The notes under the pieces: generated by a model
Database searches by the model: none
Seen by the model: only the letters and a program-made list of their open reading frames with translations
Told to the model about the DNA's origin: nothing
Made by a program: the position numbers and the translations under genes
Shown here: piece after piece, positions 10,801 through 20,172 of the stretch
How positions within the stretch are numbered: position 1 is the stretch's first letter
Layout of the letters: each line of letters begins with the position of its first letter
Assembly: GCA_030524035.1 (NCBI GenBank)
Contig: JAUNHG010000003.1
Span: forward strand, 310,001 to 374,000
From: Kocuria sp.
Lineage (GTDB): Bacteria; Actinomycetota; Actinomycetes; Actinomycetales; Micrococcaceae
Direction: 5' to 3'
Length of the DNA: 64,000 nt

Positions 10801-11164
10801 TTGGGCATCGTTCCAAGATGCCTTGGTCGTGGACATGGACGACACACAAGGTGGCACCACCGGTGAAGGTATCCACATGGGCGCTATGGCTGGTTCGATT
10901 GACGTAGTCACCCGCGCTTACGCCGGTATGCGTGTACGCGGTGATTGGTTGGAATTCAGTCCCCACTTACCTGCACAGTTAAAGGGCGTGAAATTCACCG
11001 TTCTGTACCGGGGCCAGGTGATCCGGGTGGCAATCGACCACGATGTCTTAGAGCTGGAAGGAAGCTCTCAGCGCGCCAACCCTGTGACGGTCCACGTCCA
11101 GGGGGCAGAGTACGTGTTGAAGGGCGGTCAGAAGATCGCAGTGTCCATCCGCGCCAGAAAATGA
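7886..11164 (+). CDS. Fusion of beta-phosphoglucomutase-like HAD domain and GH65 glycoside phosphorylase/hydrolase
   Basis: Two enzymes in one 1,092-residue chain. Residues about 33-270 form a HAD domain of the beta-phosphoglucomutase type: nucleophile motif FDMDGVVTDT (Asp39, Asp41), VTASRNS, and GKPAPDTFL ... VVEDAVAGVEAG. Residues about 290-1085 form a family GH65 catalytic domain: GFDPAVQARRESLLTLSNGYMGVRG, GHIFWDD, the general-acid segment GPDEYH (Glu785), and a phosphate-loop-like SSHGSSLSKVVNA. GH65 enzymes act on maltose, trehalose or kojibiose, releasing beta-glucose 1-phosphate that the HAD half would convert to glucose 6-phosphate. Substrate cannot be told from sequence. TTG 7886 follows AGGAG at six bases; the frame extends to 7658. 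The next gene begins after one base. Confidence 0.88.
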   Translation: MIALPTAPFTASIPQIRGNEAPEKPSDGLRTTYSAVIFDMDGVVTDTAAVHALAWKMLFDSVLRDDRLEASGSEQIDRSEFDIATDYRDFVDGRRREDGIRSLLAARGAALPEGTDHDSAGDWTVQGQAALKNTYFAEALEDQGVRVFDGTVKLIERLRDAKVPVGLVTASRNSENVLERAELGHLFDHIVDGATAANLGLPGKPAPDTFLLCAQELGVDPANTVVVEDAVAGVEAGVAGGFGLVVGIARHGDRHALYNGGAHVVLNDVGELDLGAVREDPWKLVFTGFDPAVQARRESLLTLSNGYMGVRGAYAERSADGVHYPGNYLSGVFNRVVSHINGRDIEHESMVNAPDWTHMDLRVSGGSWLSEGGLEFSDERTELDLRTGVLTRSMTLTDLSGDSTSSGERPQLSIVQRRLVSLRLRHLAAQETTITALNFTGRVHVRTGIDPAVTNDGVKEYRELNSHHLTTIESTTLPDDKETLLSVVTTNQSHIQIATAQRTEVHGAVATQARREIRPGGTEFRRHQISVRQGEPIVVDTTTAVVTSRDAAIGSPRDGALSQLDRSPSGFQGLLPGHELAWQRLWDRYDVHLKPDQAPEELLTQLSLRTHAFHTAQTLAPHLSTRDAGVPARGLHGEGYRGHIFWDDVYILPLVSLHEPHVTRSLLSYRWRRLPMAYYRAQGFGLKGAAFPWQSGSDGREETPPELYNHHSQRWMPDNSWRQFHVGLAIAYNAWHYYEATGDIDWLSGQGAELIIGITRLFASLTEFDEADGRYHISGVMGPDEYHDGPRDQHGGGVKDNAYTNVLAAWLFRHSAYIFHDMVDHQREELMAHFGVTEDEPARWLDMSQKMAIAFNSDGTISQYDGYDDLDELDWDYYKKKYRNIGRLDLLLENEGDMTNNYKLSKQADTIMLVYLLGPEGLIEELGRMGYDIDHDVVERTVDFYIARSSHGSSLSKVVNAAVLAWLAPDRSWASFQDALVVDMDDTQGGTTGEGIHMGAMAGSIDVVTRAYAGMRVRGDWLEFSPHLPAQLKGVKFTVLYRGQVIRVAIDHDVLELEGSSQRANPVTVHVQGAEYVLKGGQKIAVSIRARK

Positions 11165-11165
11165 T

Positions 11166-12320
11166 GTGCGCGCCGTGACACTACGTACACCCGCTAACGC
11201 TGCGCGGAACCATCTGGCGGATTTTGCCAAAGTTGGGCTCAGTTCAACAACCCAGACAGACCACCCCTTAGAGCCCACGGATCCCACACAACCACCCGTA
11301 GGGTGGGGCGTTGTGGGTCCGGGGGTCATCGCCCATCGTGTGGTTCCAGATATCGCAATGCTCTCTGATGCCCACTTGGTGGCCGTCTCTTCCCGCGACC
11401 ATCAACGAGCCCAGGAGTTTGCCCAACGTCACGGTTTTGTTCGCTGGTATGCGGATGGGTCTTTAGGTTCTTCACAGGGTGTTTCGACGTCGTCTGGCTC
11501 GCTGACCGGCGTGGAAGCATTGGCTACGGATCCCGAGGTGGACGTAGTGTATGTGGCCTCCCCTCACGGTTACCACCATGATCATGTGTCCCACCTATTG
11601 CGTGCCGGCAAGCACGTGGTGTGCGAAAAGGCACTAGCCACCACAGAAGCTGAAGTCCGGGATCTTGTGAATCTAGCCGCAGCACACGGCGTCTTGCTGA
11701 TGGAAGCCGTGTGGACCGCCATGACACCCGGCTTTCGTCGTGCCATGCAGCTGGTGGACCACGGAGTCATCGGAACAGTTCACAGCGTCACCGGCGCTAT
11801 CGGATTTCATGCCACACCGGACCCCGAACATCGATTGTTCTCCCCCGCTGACGGCGGTGGAGCCACCCTGGATATGTTGGTCTATCCGTTGTTATGGTCG
11901 GACGCCCTTCAAGGCGAGATCCACGCTATTAACGTGATTGGGAGTGTCGGCCCCACCGGAGTGGATGACGATGTTGCTATACAGGTGAAACGCGAACACG
12001 GGTGGGCTCAGCTTTCTGCCACGCTGCGACGCGTCCCGGCCACTGGCGTCACATTGTCCGGGACGGAAGGGTGGTTGCGCGTTGATGGTCGCCTACACAA
12101 CCCGCCACAACTGGAATGGACGAACACCCAACGACAGGCCGACGGTATGGATCCTGTTGTGGAAACAATCTCCACCATAGGCGCCGGGTACGTTCCACAA
12201 ATGCGCGAAGCTACACGGTGCATCCGCCACGGTCTCGCTGAATCACCATACGTCCCGTGGGCATTGTCGTTATCTCGTGCGCGCTTATTCGACACGATCC
12301 GTTCCGAAATCGGGTTATAA
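11166..12320 (+). CDS. Gfo/Idh/MocA family NAD(P)-dependent oxidoreductase
   Basis: Probable sugar or polyol dehydrogenase. After about 45 poorly conserved residues there is a Rossmann nucleotide-binding start (VGWGVVGPGVIAHRVVPDIA), then VYVASPHGYHHDHVSHLLRAGKHVVCEKALATT, the family's EKP-like signature region with Lys of CEKALA, and MEAVWTAMTPGFRRAM. The C-terminal part is the alpha/beta substrate domain. Length (384 residues) is slightly long because of the N-terminal extension; the true start may lie downstream of GTG 11166. One base separates it from the GH65 gene, so the two are one operon. Confidence 0.88.
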   Translation: MRAVTLRTPANAARNHLADFAKVGLSSTTQTDHPLEPTDPTQPPVGWGVVGPGVIAHRVVPDIAMLSDAHLVAVSSRDHQRAQEFAQRHGFVRWYADGSLGSSQGVSTSSGSLTGVEALATDPEVDVVYVASPHGYHHDHVSHLLRAGKHVVCEKALATTEAEVRDLVNLAAAHGVLLMEAVWTAMTPGFRRAMQLVDHGVIGTVHSVTGAIGFHATPDPEHRLFSPADGGGATLDMLVYPLLWSDALQGEIHAINVIGSVGPTGVDDDVAIQVKREHGWAQLSATLRRVPATGVTLSGTEGWLRVDGRLHNPPQLEWTNTQRQADGMDPVVETISTIGAGYVPQMREATRCIRHGLAESPYVPWALSLSRARLFDTIRSEIGL

Positions 12321-12333
12321 ACAGCAGAAAGCA

Positions 12334-13473
12334 TCACACCGATGCAGATTCACCGGGAGCCTTCAAACGCCCCAAGATGTCGCTGGACGAGCGAATCACC
12401 AGTTTGGTGGCCAGCACTAGCGGGCGATTGGATGTGGGCGATGCTCCTTTGATCATGGCCACCAAGTTCTTCGCGCCTGTCGCGCCAACCGCGTGCATCG
12501 GGGCAGCGATTGTTGATAGACCGGGGGTTAGGAACGAGGCAGACATGATGTTGTCGTAACCGATGACGGCAACATCCTCCGGAATTCGCAGGCCCATTTC
12601 ATGAACGGTACGCACAAAGCCCATGGCCACAAGATCGTTGTAACAGATCACCCCGGGTGTCCTGTTATCTGCCCACGCCAATGCCGCCGCACGGCCACCG
12701 GCGGCGTTCGGCGCGGCAGGTCCAATCCGGTGAATCCGCAAATGGTGTTCCATACCGGCTTCCCGCACGGCGCGCCATCTCATGCCATCTGCCCAGGATG
12801 TTTCCGGACCAGCCACATAGGTGACGTCCTTACAGCCTTGACGCGCCAAGTGCTCGACAGCCCGGCGGGTTCCCGTGGGGTTATCGGTCACCACAGAAAC
12901 CACCCCGGCAACCGCCCGGTTCATGATGATGGTTGGTTTCTGTTTGGCGACCGCCCGCACTGCGGAATCTGACATGCGCGATGACGCCAGCAGCACTCCA
13001 TCAACCAGCGGAAGGACTCGCTCCAACGCTTCACGTTCCCGCCGGTCCGATTCTTGCGAGTTCGCCAGCAGCAGGGTGTATCCAGCCTCAGCAGCCGCCT
13101 CTTCAACCCCCCGGATCACCTCAAAGAACACCGGGTTAGAAATATCTGTGACGACCAGAGCAATCATGTGAGTGCCACCCTGATCTTCGGCATGACGCGA
13201 GATCGTGCGTGCCCGATACCCCAATTCATGTGCGGCTTCACGGATCCGCTCAGCTGTTTCGTACGAAACCCGGCCCGGGCGGGCAAAAGCGCGTGAAACA
13301 GTGGAAGGCGCCACGCCCGCCAATTTCGCGACGTCGTAAATCGTGGGGGCACCACCCCGCGATCGTCGACGCAATGGTGCGGACGGCGATTGTTGGTCAG
13401 CTGGCTGCGACTCATTCACGCTGTGATCCTGGTTCACCTTCTCAGTTTCCCGCAGGTGAGCCAACATGACCAA
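12334..13473 (-). CDS. LacI-family transcriptional regulator
   Basis: Sugar-responsive repressor. After a polar N-terminal extension of about 40 residues comes the LacI helix-turn-helix PTIYDVAKLAGVAPSTVSRAFARPGRVSYETAERIREAAHELGY, then the periplasmic-binding-protein-like effector domain (IALVVTDISNPVFFEVIRGVE ... VIGYDNIMSASFLTPGLSTI). TTG 13473 is favoured because AAGGAGG lies eight bases upstream; ATG 13467 is the alternative. It converges on the GH65-oxidoreductase operon with a 13-base gap, which makes those genes its likely target. Confidence 0.92.
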   Translation of the reverse strand: MVMLAHLRETEKVNQDHSVNESQPADQQSPSAPLRRRSRGGAPTIYDVAKLAGVAPSTVSRAFARPGRVSYETAERIREAAHELGYRARTISRHAEDQGGTHMIALVVTDISNPVFFEVIRGVEEAAAEAGYTLLLANSQESDRREREALERVLPLVDGVLLASSRMSDSAVRAVAKQKPTIIMNRAVAGVVSVVTDNPTGTRRAVEHLARQGCKDVTYVAGPETSWADGMRWRAVREAGMEHHLRIHRIGPAAPNAAGGRAAALAWADNRTPGVICYNDLVAMGFVRTVHEMGLRIPEDVAVIGYDNIMSASFLTPGLSTIAAPMHAVGATGAKNLVAMIKGASPTSNRPLVLATKLVIRSSSDILGRLKAPGESASV

Positions 13474-13806
13474 GCCGTAAACCTCCTTACGAAACGCCAT
13501 GACAACACCCAGCCCCACAGCCAGCGCAACCCAACGTCATAACGAGCGACACCACACGCCGACCACATTGCCAAAAGTCCACAGAACTGTTGACGAATGC
13601 CCTCCTATTCCACCATTTTCATGACCAATTCATCAGAAAACTGTGGTGTTTACTACAACAATGGGGACGTAGTCGATGCGGCAGGATACAGAATGCGGTG
13701 GAAGACTGTCCGAAACAGTCCACGATCGCCACTGCCAAACGGCTGAACATTCACCCGTTGTGTGGGCATGTGATTCATAATCCCAAGTTATTGAAGGAAA
13801 ACTGCC

Positions 13807-15480
13807 TTGACTTCTGCCCCGAGCCGCCGTGCCTGGCGAGAAGCAGAGAAGAAAAAGAGCGGTCTGCGATGGGCAGCGCTCGGGGCCGCTGCATTCATTC
13901 TGGTGGGCGGTGGTGGCCTTCTGTTGGTCACCCAGAACGATTCACCTTCCGACCCCGTTCCCACTAGCTGCGACTCCACACGGCGAGTTTCTGTGGTGAC
14001 GGAGCAGGCCATGGCCGACGTTCTCGCCGATAAACCGGTGGATGGTGATTCCTGTATCCAACTGGAGGTCACCACCGAGTCCAGCGCCCAGACGGCCTCA
14101 CGCGTCGCTTCCGGCGAACTACAAGAACCTCTATGGATCCCGGATTCCACCACCCGTGTTCCCGCTGATCTCATGGGCGAATCCGTATCCGTTCACACCG
14201 ACTCTTTGGCATCCTCCCCCGCAGTAGTGGTAGGGCAGAACAAGGTTGATGTCGGAGCAACCTGGACTGAAGCGCTGCGCGAAGACACAACCCGCATGGG
14301 AAGCCCCGACCGCGACAGCGGAGCACAATTAACCCTACTGAGCGTAGCTTCAGAGGTTAGCGAAGGCACCGTGGAACAATCCGACGCCGCAGAGGAACTC
14401 ACCACCCGGGCTCAGACCCAAGGCATCAATGGGCCCATCTTGTCTGCGGAAGAAATGTTGGGGGCGGTGAACGATGACGGCGGGCAAGCAATCGTTACCG
14501 AACGTGACTACATGGAGTACACCGCACAAAATGCAAATGCTGGTCTAGCCGCCGGGGTACCAGCGGATGGTACGTCTTTCCTGAACTTTCCTTTACTAGC
14601 GTCCGGAGACTCGCTCGAAAAGAACGACGCTGTCCGCGCTGCTGCCGATGAAATCAGCACGTGGTTGGGCACGGACGACGGCAAACAAGCCTTAGCTCGA
14701 CATCATTTGCGGACTGTCGATGGCCAGCTGGATCAGGCTGCCGTAGACAACCCCGCCCGCTTACCCGCTCCCAGCGAGGATGTAGCGACCACAATTCTTG
14801 AAAGCTACCGCAACCAGGCCGCTCCCATGAATGCGCTGGTTGCCCTCGATGCGTCGGGGTCCATGGGGACCGTGGAAGCTAGCGGGCAAACCCGTTGGAA
14901 GTCCACCGTTCAAACCCTCATGTTGGGCACTCAGCTTTTCCCTGCCCGGGACTCCATGGGAATTTGGTTGTTCTCGGACGACTTAGGAGACGAGACCCCC
15001 TACCGGGAGATCGTGCCCATCCGTGGTATGGAAGAAACCACAGATGGTCGTACGCAGCGTGAACTTTTGCAAGAAGCCTTAGCGGGGTCTGAGTACAAAA
15101 AAGGGGGTCAGACTGACCTGTACGAAACCGCATTAGCTGCTTTCCGGGAACAACAAAAAAACTATCAGGAGGGACAGCTAAACATCGTTCTGCTGATTTC
15201 CGATGGAGCACAGGAAAACTACACGGATGACTCCATGACATTGGAAGAAGTCACCTCGGCACTGCAGGAGGAACAGGATCCGAACCATCCAGTGGTGATT
15301 GTGTCTTTGGGGATAGCGGAAGAAGCAGACGCCGAAGCCCTCACCGCGATTTCGGAATCGACAGGCGGCAGCTACCACCCAGCCACGACGCCCGAAGAAC
15401 TCCAATCGGCTTTTGTGGAGGCCCTATCCGCCAAAGACTCACGCGAACCTGCCGAAGAAACCCCTGCTGCACAAAACTGA
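13807..15480 (+). CDS. Membrane-anchored protein with solute-binding-like and von Willebrand A domains
   Basis: Extracytoplasmic protein of 557 residues. A basic N-terminus and one hydrophobic helix (about 20-42) act as signal anchor. Residues about 45-325 resemble an extracellular solute-binding fold with two lobes. Residues about 343-540 are a von Willebrand A domain with an intact MIDAS motif, DASGSMG at 348-354, and the later LLISDGAQENY strand. The Asp/Ser MIDAS set implies a bound divalent metal and adhesion or assembly rather than transport. The TTG start has GAAGGA upstream. It is a monocistronic gene facing purH. Confidence 0.85.
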   Translation: MTSAPSRRAWREAEKKKSGLRWAALGAAAFILVGGGGLLLVTQNDSPSDPVPTSCDSTRRVSVVTEQAMADVLADKPVDGDSCIQLEVTTESSAQTASRVASGELQEPLWIPDSTTRVPADLMGESVSVHTDSLASSPAVVVGQNKVDVGATWTEALREDTTRMGSPDRDSGAQLTLLSVASEVSEGTVEQSDAAEELTTRAQTQGINGPILSAEEMLGAVNDDGGQAIVTERDYMEYTAQNANAGLAAGVPADGTSFLNFPLLASGDSLEKNDAVRAAADEISTWLGTDDGKQALARHHLRTVDGQLDQAAVDNPARLPAPSEDVATTILESYRNQAAPMNALVALDASGSMGTVEASGQTRWKSTVQTLMLGTQLFPARDSMGIWLFSDDLGDETPYREIVPIRGMEETTDGRTQRELLQEALAGSEYKKGGQTDLYETALAAFREQQKNYQEGQLNIVLLISDGAQENYTDDSMTLEEVTSALQEEQDPNHPVVIVSLGIAEEADAEALTAISESTGGSYHPATTPEELQSAFVEALSAKDSREPAEETPAAQN

Positions 15481-15506
15481 CCGTGCACCCTCCGACCTGT
15501 GAGGCA

Positions 15507-17126
15507 TCAGTGGAAGAAGTGCCGCGCCCCTGTGAAGTACATGCTCACTCCGGCTGATTGTGCAGCTTCGATCACCTCATCATCACGAATTGAGCCCCCC
15601 GGCTGGACGACTGCCGTGATACCGGCTTCCGCTAGCACACGCAGACCATCAGCAAACGGGAAGAAGGCATCCGACGCCGCCACCGCGCCCTGGGCACGGT
15701 GCACATCGTTGCCGGACAGTGAGTTAGCCCGTTCAATCGCCAATCGGCAAGAATCCAGGCGATTGACCTGCCCCATACCAATTCCCACCGTGGCACCATC
15801 CTTGGCTAACAGGATGGCATTGGATTTCACGGGCCGCAGTGCCGTCCAGGCAAAAGATAAATCAGCCAGTGTTGCCGCATCCACGGCCTCACCCGCCACA
15901 AGTTGCCACGCGGCAGGCTCATCGCCCGGCGCTTGTACACGGTCGGTGATTTGCATGAGCGCACCCCCTGAAATTTGGCGGTATTCCAGGGAGTCGCGGT
16001 CAAACCCCTCGGGCAATTGCAACAACCGAAGGTTCTTTTTGCTTCGCAAAATCTCCAAGGCCTGCGGGGTGAACGACGGAGCGACCACCACCTCTGTGAA
16101 AATCGGGGTGATGCTTTCAGCAGCTGCTGCCGTCACCGGGCTATTCACCGCGATCACACCGCCATAGGCAGATAAAGGATCACACGCGTGAGCCTTGGCA
16201 TGAGCACTGGCCACCGGGTCAGCGGCACCAGAGTCCGCCACGGCCAGGCCACACGGGTTGTTGTGCTTCACCACCGCGACAGCCGGTTCACTGAAGTCAT
16301 AGACAGCACGCAAAGCAGCGTCAGCATCGACGTAGTTGTTGTAGGACATTGATTTACCGTGGAGCTGTTCGGCTTGAGCGATCCCCGGGGACGCTGCCTG
16401 ATCCACGTACAGGGCAGCTTCTTGATGCGGATTTTCCCCGTAGCGCAGGGTTTCAGCACGTTCAAAGGTCACCCCCGCATATGGCGGGAAAGTGATGGCT
16501 GCGGGTTCAGCGGCGTCGTCCATGGGGAATTGTTGGTGGTACCAGGTCGCCACAGCGGTGTCATAGGCGGCCGTGTGCGCAAAGGCCGCTGCCGCCAACC
16601 GGCGACGCGCAGCAAGGTCAAACCCGTTCTTGGCGAGGGCATCCAACACTTCTTTGTAGCGCTGGGGTTCCACCACTACGGCCACAGAAGGATGATTCTT
16701 AGCGGCCGCCCGCACCATGGAGGGGCCGCCAATATCAATTTGTTCGACCACGGCATCTTGGTCGGCACCAGACCTGACGGTTTCCACGAAAGGATAGAGG
16801 TTCACAACTACTAGGTCAAAAGGATCAACGCCCAATTGACCGAGTTGTGTGACGTGGTCTTCTTTGCGGCGGTCGGCCAAGATACCAGCGTGCACACGGG
16901 GGTGCAGAGTTTTCACCCGGCCATCCAAACATTCCGGGAAGCCCGTTACATCCGCCACCTGCGTAACGGGAACACCGGATGCTGCGATATGTTCAGCGGT
17001 GGACCCGGTGGACACGATCTCCACCCCGGCCTGGTGCAGTCCCACTGCCAGCTGCTCCAATCCGGTTTTGTCGTACACAGAAATCAGAGCACGTTTGATG
17101 GGCACGCGGTCCAAAGGTTTGGTCAC
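15507..17126 (-). CDS. purH: Bifunctional AICAR transformylase/IMP cyclohydrolase
   Basis: Catalyses the last two steps of IMP synthesis. The 539-residue protein has the N-terminal MGS-like cyclohydrolase domain ([16 protein letters not shown] ... STGSTAEHI ... [24 protein letters not shown]) and the C-terminal formyltransferase domain with [18 protein letters not shown], and the terminal [13 protein letters not shown] ... FTGARHFFH. Length is normal. It lies 79 bases downstream of purN, the other formyl-THF-using enzyme of the pathway. Confidence 0.97.
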   Translation of the reverse strand: MTKPLDRVPIKRALISVYDKTGLEQLAVGLHQAGVEIVSTGSTAEHIAASGVPVTQVADVTGFPECLDGRVKTLHPRVHAGILADRRKEDHVTQLGQLGVDPFDLVVVNLYPFVETVRSGADQDAVVEQIDIGGPSMVRAAAKNHPSVAVVVEPQRYKEVLDALAKNGFDLAARRRLAAAAFAHTAAYDTAVATWYHQQFPMDDAAEPAAITFPPYAGVTFERAETLRYGENPHQEAALYVDQAASPGIAQAEQLHGKSMSYNNYVDADAALRAVYDFSEPAVAVVKHNNPCGLAVADSGAADPVASAHAKAHACDPLSAYGGVIAVNSPVTAAAAESITPIFTEVVVAPSFTPQALEILRSKKNLRLLQLPEGFDRDSLEYRQISGGALMQITDRVQAPGDEPAAWQLVAGEAVDAATLADLSFAWTALRPVKSNAILLAKDGATVGIGMGQVNRLDSCRLAIERANSLSGNDVHRAQGAVAASDAFFPFADGLRVLAEAGITAVVQPGGSIRDDEVIEAAQSAGVSMYFTGARHFFH

Positions 17127-17205
17127 GAAAAGTCAGCTCCCACAATTCACTGGTTCGGGGCAGGCCGTTAGACGACCTAGTGACACCGGAAAGTCGGCGA
17201 CCAGC

Positions 17206-17772
17206 TCAGTTTACGGCGCTCACCAGCTCTGCAAGCGTTTGCACCACAAGTTCGCGTTCTGCAATTTTGATGCGTTCATGCAGGGTCAATTCGTCATCAC
17301 CGGTGAGAACAGGCACAGACACCTGGGCAAGAATCTGACCAGCATCAACTTCCGGAACCACCCGGTGGACAGTGGCGCCGGTGATCTTCACCCCGTATGT
17401 GAGGGCGTCACGGACGCCGTGGGCACCGGGGAAAGACGGCAGCAAGGCCGGGTGGGTGTTAATCAAGTTGGGGGCAAATGCGTGCACAAATTCGGCGTCC
17501 AGGATGCGCATAAACCCGGCCAATAACACCAGGTCGGGGTTGTGTTTGCGCACCTCGTGTTGCAGGGCACGATTCCAAGCTGGGCGGTCTGGGTGCGCCT
17601 GGGGAGTGACTACAAAGGTGGGCACCCCAGCTGCCTTAGCGCGTTCCACTCCCCCGCAGGGTTGGTCCGCCCCAACCGCCACAATCTGTGCAACGATCCG
17701 CCCTTGAGCCACGGCATTCAGAACAGCCTGCAATGTTGTGCCAGAACCTGACACAAGAGCAACAATGCGCAT
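17206..17772 (-). CDS. purN: Phosphoribosylglycinamide formyltransferase
   Basis: Transfers a formyl group from 10-formyl-THF to GAR in purine synthesis. Across 188 residues: phosphate-binding SGSGTTLQAVL near the N-terminus, LLAGFMRIL, the catalytic His segment INTHPALLPSFPGAHG, and the conserved Asp in VVPEVDAGQIL. The -10-like TAAACT lies six bases before the ATG, so the transcript is probably leaderless. The gene follows perM-like DUF6350 in many actinobacteria; here that gene is on the same strand about 0.5 kb further right, with a plus-strand gene between them. Confidence 0.96.
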   Translation of the reverse strand: MRIVALVSGSGTTLQAVLNAVAQGRIVAQIVAVGADQPCGGVERAKAAGVPTFVVTPQAHPDRPAWNRALQHEVRKHNPDLVLLAGFMRILDAEFVHAFAPNLINTHPALLPSFPGAHGVRDALTYGVKITGATVHRVVPEVDAGQILAQVSVPVLTGDDELTLHERIKIAERELVVQTLAELVSAVN

Positions 17773-17778
17773 GCCGTA

Positions 17779-17818
17779 AGTTTAGCCGGACCTGGGGTGC
17801 CGCTGGAGCGAATACAGT
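17779..17818. promoter_or_regulatory. Back-to-back -10 elements for leaderless purN and a membrane protein gene
   Basis: On the minus strand TAAACT (17784-17779) is followed by six bases and the purN ATG. On the plus strand TACAGT (17813-17818) is followed by six bases and the ATG at 17825. Such spacing puts the transcription start on or next to the start codon. No clear -35 element is seen on either side. Confidence 0.55.
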
Positions 17819-17824
17819 GGAACC

Positions 17825-18319
17825 ATGAGTTCCGCCTCCAGGCCCCCGTCGCCACCACGCAGCCCGCTGCGTGATTCTGGCGACTCCCCGCAGTCCGAAC
17901 GCAAAACCCCTCGCAATGGCAACGTTGTTCGCCGTCATAACGCACCCATGCGCACTCCGCTGGGTATGGCTCTTTCAGCGCTGGGGACGGCTGGTTTAGC
18001 CATGTTTATGACCTCCGGCCCCCTATGGATGACCATCATCGGGATGGTCAGTGGAGTGGCATCGTTAGTGTGTACGGGGATGGCCCTGTTGGGGTTACGG
18101 CAGTCGCAGCGGCGCATGCTGATTGTCTTGAGTACGCTCGTGGCGGTGATCCTTGCGGGATTTGCTGTACTGACCGGATCTGTACGGTTGCTGTTTTGGG
18201 ACACCGTGTCCGGTTATGAACAATGCATGTCCAGCTCAGTCACAATCTCCGGCGAAGCAGCTTGTCAGGAACAGATGGAAGAAAATCTTCGCGGAGTTTT
18301 GCTGCCTGGCGTGCGCTGA
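17825..18319 (+). CDS. Small membrane protein, three predicted helices
   Basis: Family not recognised. The 164-residue product has a Pro/Ser/Arg-rich cytoplasmic head (1-42), three closely spaced hydrophobic helices (about 46-66, 70-93, 98-122), and a short tail containing two Cys (about 139 and 151) that could form a disulfide if extracellular. It starts from a leaderless-type promoter divergent from purN. Its stop codon faces the stop of the PerM-like gene with only one base between (TGA-A-TCA). Confidence 0.75.
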   Translation: MSSASRPPSPPRSPLRDSGDSPQSERKTPRNGNVVRRHNAPMRTPLGMALSALGTAGLAMFMTSGPLWMTIIGMVSGVASLVCTGMALLGLRQSQRRMLIVLSTLVAVILAGFAVLTGSVRLLFWDTVSGYEQCMSSSVTISGEAACQEQMEENLRGVLLPGVR

Positions 18320-18320
18320 A

Positions 18321-19886
18321 TCAGCGATACCGGGCTGCTTTGCGTCGTTGTCGACGTTTTTCGGCCGCTGCCTGGCGCTGTGCCGCTTTGCGTTTAGCTT
18401 TCTGACGTCGGGCACGGCGCTTCTGTTCAATAGCCGCGCGTCGCTGGGCTTCGCGATCACGCTCCAGTGCACCCCGTGAGGGTTTAGCTTTTTGTGTGTT
18501 TTTCTTGCCTGAAGGAGAGCGCCTTTTGGCAGGGGCTGGGGCACGCACGGCAGCACCCTGCTCGATCCACGGACTCAGTGCAGCCCCCAGTGCAGCGCCA
18601 ACGGCTATCTCCGCCCCAATTGCTCCTGCCGCTTGCCATACTGCAGGGCCAACAATAGTCATCCGCCCCACCCCGAGCGACCCTGCGGCCATAGCCACTA
18701 GACCCGCCACCACCAGGGCAGCCACGGCTCCTATCAGGATTCCTGTGACCACGATGCTGATGGGGGACGAAAAGATCCGCCACGGGATACGGATCGCGAT
18801 CCATTCCCCCAGGTGGTTTTCACCTTCACGTACAAACCACCATCCGGCCAACATCCCACACAGCACCACAAGCCCAGGAGCAACCGCCAGAACGGTTGGG
18901 GCGTCATGTGATGGCAATGCGCCAAAAACGGGCACCAGTGGCAAAGTCTCGACGGAACTACCTGCCGGGGAGACCAGAGCCCCCTGGCCTAGGTAGAACC
19001 CGGCACCAGAAGCCCACGCCAGCGTCCACACCACAAAATTGGGTAACAGCGCCAGTTGAAGGACAAAAAATACGCTGTCCCCGGCGACGTCGGACCCCAG
19101 TTGTTGTTGGACCGCGATCACTCGCTGCCAACCCACCACTAGCGTCGCCGCAAGGAGTAGGGCACCCACGCCAAGTCCTGCCACCACAGCAACTGCGGCT
19201 GCACGCAAAATGGCCCAGAAGTAGGAGCCTGCCCACCGCATGTCTTGGCCTGTTTTTCGAGCGCGGTCCACCAGGGGGGCTCCCACTAACGCTGCCGGGG
19301 TGCCGCCCCCGATCAGTGTGCCTGCGGCCGTGGCCAATATGACGATCACTCCGCCCATGGCCAGTGCGTACAGGGGGTGCGTTTGAGCCACACCTGCCGT
19401 GACAAAGCGGGCGATAATACCTGCCACGGCAGCGTGACAAACCGCGATGGTCAGCACCACACCGGCCAAACCCGCGCCCTGCGGTGCACGCCGTGCTAAA
19501 CGGCTCCCGACGGTGAAAGCCAAGGCCGCCGTCAACAGGCTTAAGCCGAGTGGGGCGAGACTCACCACGCCGGACTGCGGTTGCGCACCGGATACGGGAG
19601 CCACAGAGACTTCCAAAGGAACCCCAAGAGATAACAGCCATAACTGGGTTCCCAGCGCCAGCCCTGGCCCCCAGGACAGGTCAGCGGAACCACCGGCAAG
19701 CACCCCCAGCAGAACCACGGCTTCGACCACCACCAAGGTGGTTAGGGCAATACCGAGGCCAGGCAGCACACCACGCACCCACGGGACTGATGGCACATGG
19801 GTGCGTGAGCGCTGTCGCCGGGCCTTAGAACCGGACGCTCCGGTTCGTGACTTCTTCGAAGGGGAGGTGGTTGCGGTCTTGGGCAT
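18321..19886 (-). CDS. DUF6350 multi-spanning membrane protein (PerM-like)
   Basis: Member of the actinobacterial DUF6350 family, whose M. tuberculosis member PerM (Rv0955) is linked to cell division. The 521 residues contain a basic head, about ten hydrophobic helices with many small residues, and a strongly basic tail (about 445-521) rich in Lys, Arg, Ala and Gln, likely cytoplasmic. ATG 19886 is chosen over an in-frame ATG 24 codons upstream because the sequence looks family-like only from MPKTATTS. Genomic position beside purN-purH agrees with Rv0955-Rv0957. Upstream (19887-20172, AT-rich) no gene is seen. Confidence 0.82.
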   Translation of the reverse strand: MPKTATTSPSKKSRTGASGSKARRQRSRTHVPSVPWVRGVLPGLGIALTTLVVVEAVVLLGVLAGGSADLSWGPGLALGTQLWLLSLGVPLEVSVAPVSGAQPQSGVVSLAPLGLSLLTAALAFTVGSRLARRAPQGAGLAGVVLTIAVCHAAVAGIIARFVTAGVAQTHPLYALAMGGVIVILATAAGTLIGGGTPAALVGAPLVDRARKTGQDMRWAGSYFWAILRAAAVAVVAGLGVGALLLAATLVVGWQRVIAVQQQLGSDVAGDSVFFVLQLALLPNFVVWTLAWASGAGFYLGQGALVSPAGSSVETLPLVPVFGALPSHDAPTVLAVAPGLVVLCGMLAGWWFVREGENHLGEWIAIRIPWRIFSSPISIVVTGILIGAVAALVVAGLVAMAAGSLGVGRMTIVGPAVWQAAGAIGAEIAVGAALGAALSPWIEQGAAVRAPAPAKRRSPSGKKNTQKAKPSRGALERDREAQRRAAIEQKRRARRQKAKRKAAQRQAAAEKRRQRRKAARYR

Positions 19887-20172
19887 CAGGTCTATGGTCG
19901 CACGATTGGGTGTGGGTTCACGGAATGAACCTCCTGCTCTGGTGCAGATTATCGCCAAGCGTCCTAGGGAAATTGCAAAAACCTTTTACCCAAAGTTGGG
20001 AAATAGGTAAATTTTGATTTTTACAAAATTAGTAATGTCTTGTGGTCTTCAAATCCACCATTTACTTTCACTTCAAATTCGAGCCCAACCACTCCTTCAT
20101 TTTTCGTCATATATGAATATGTAACTACTTTGCAGTAACATGACAGAGTCCGCTTACACAGGAAAGAATCCG

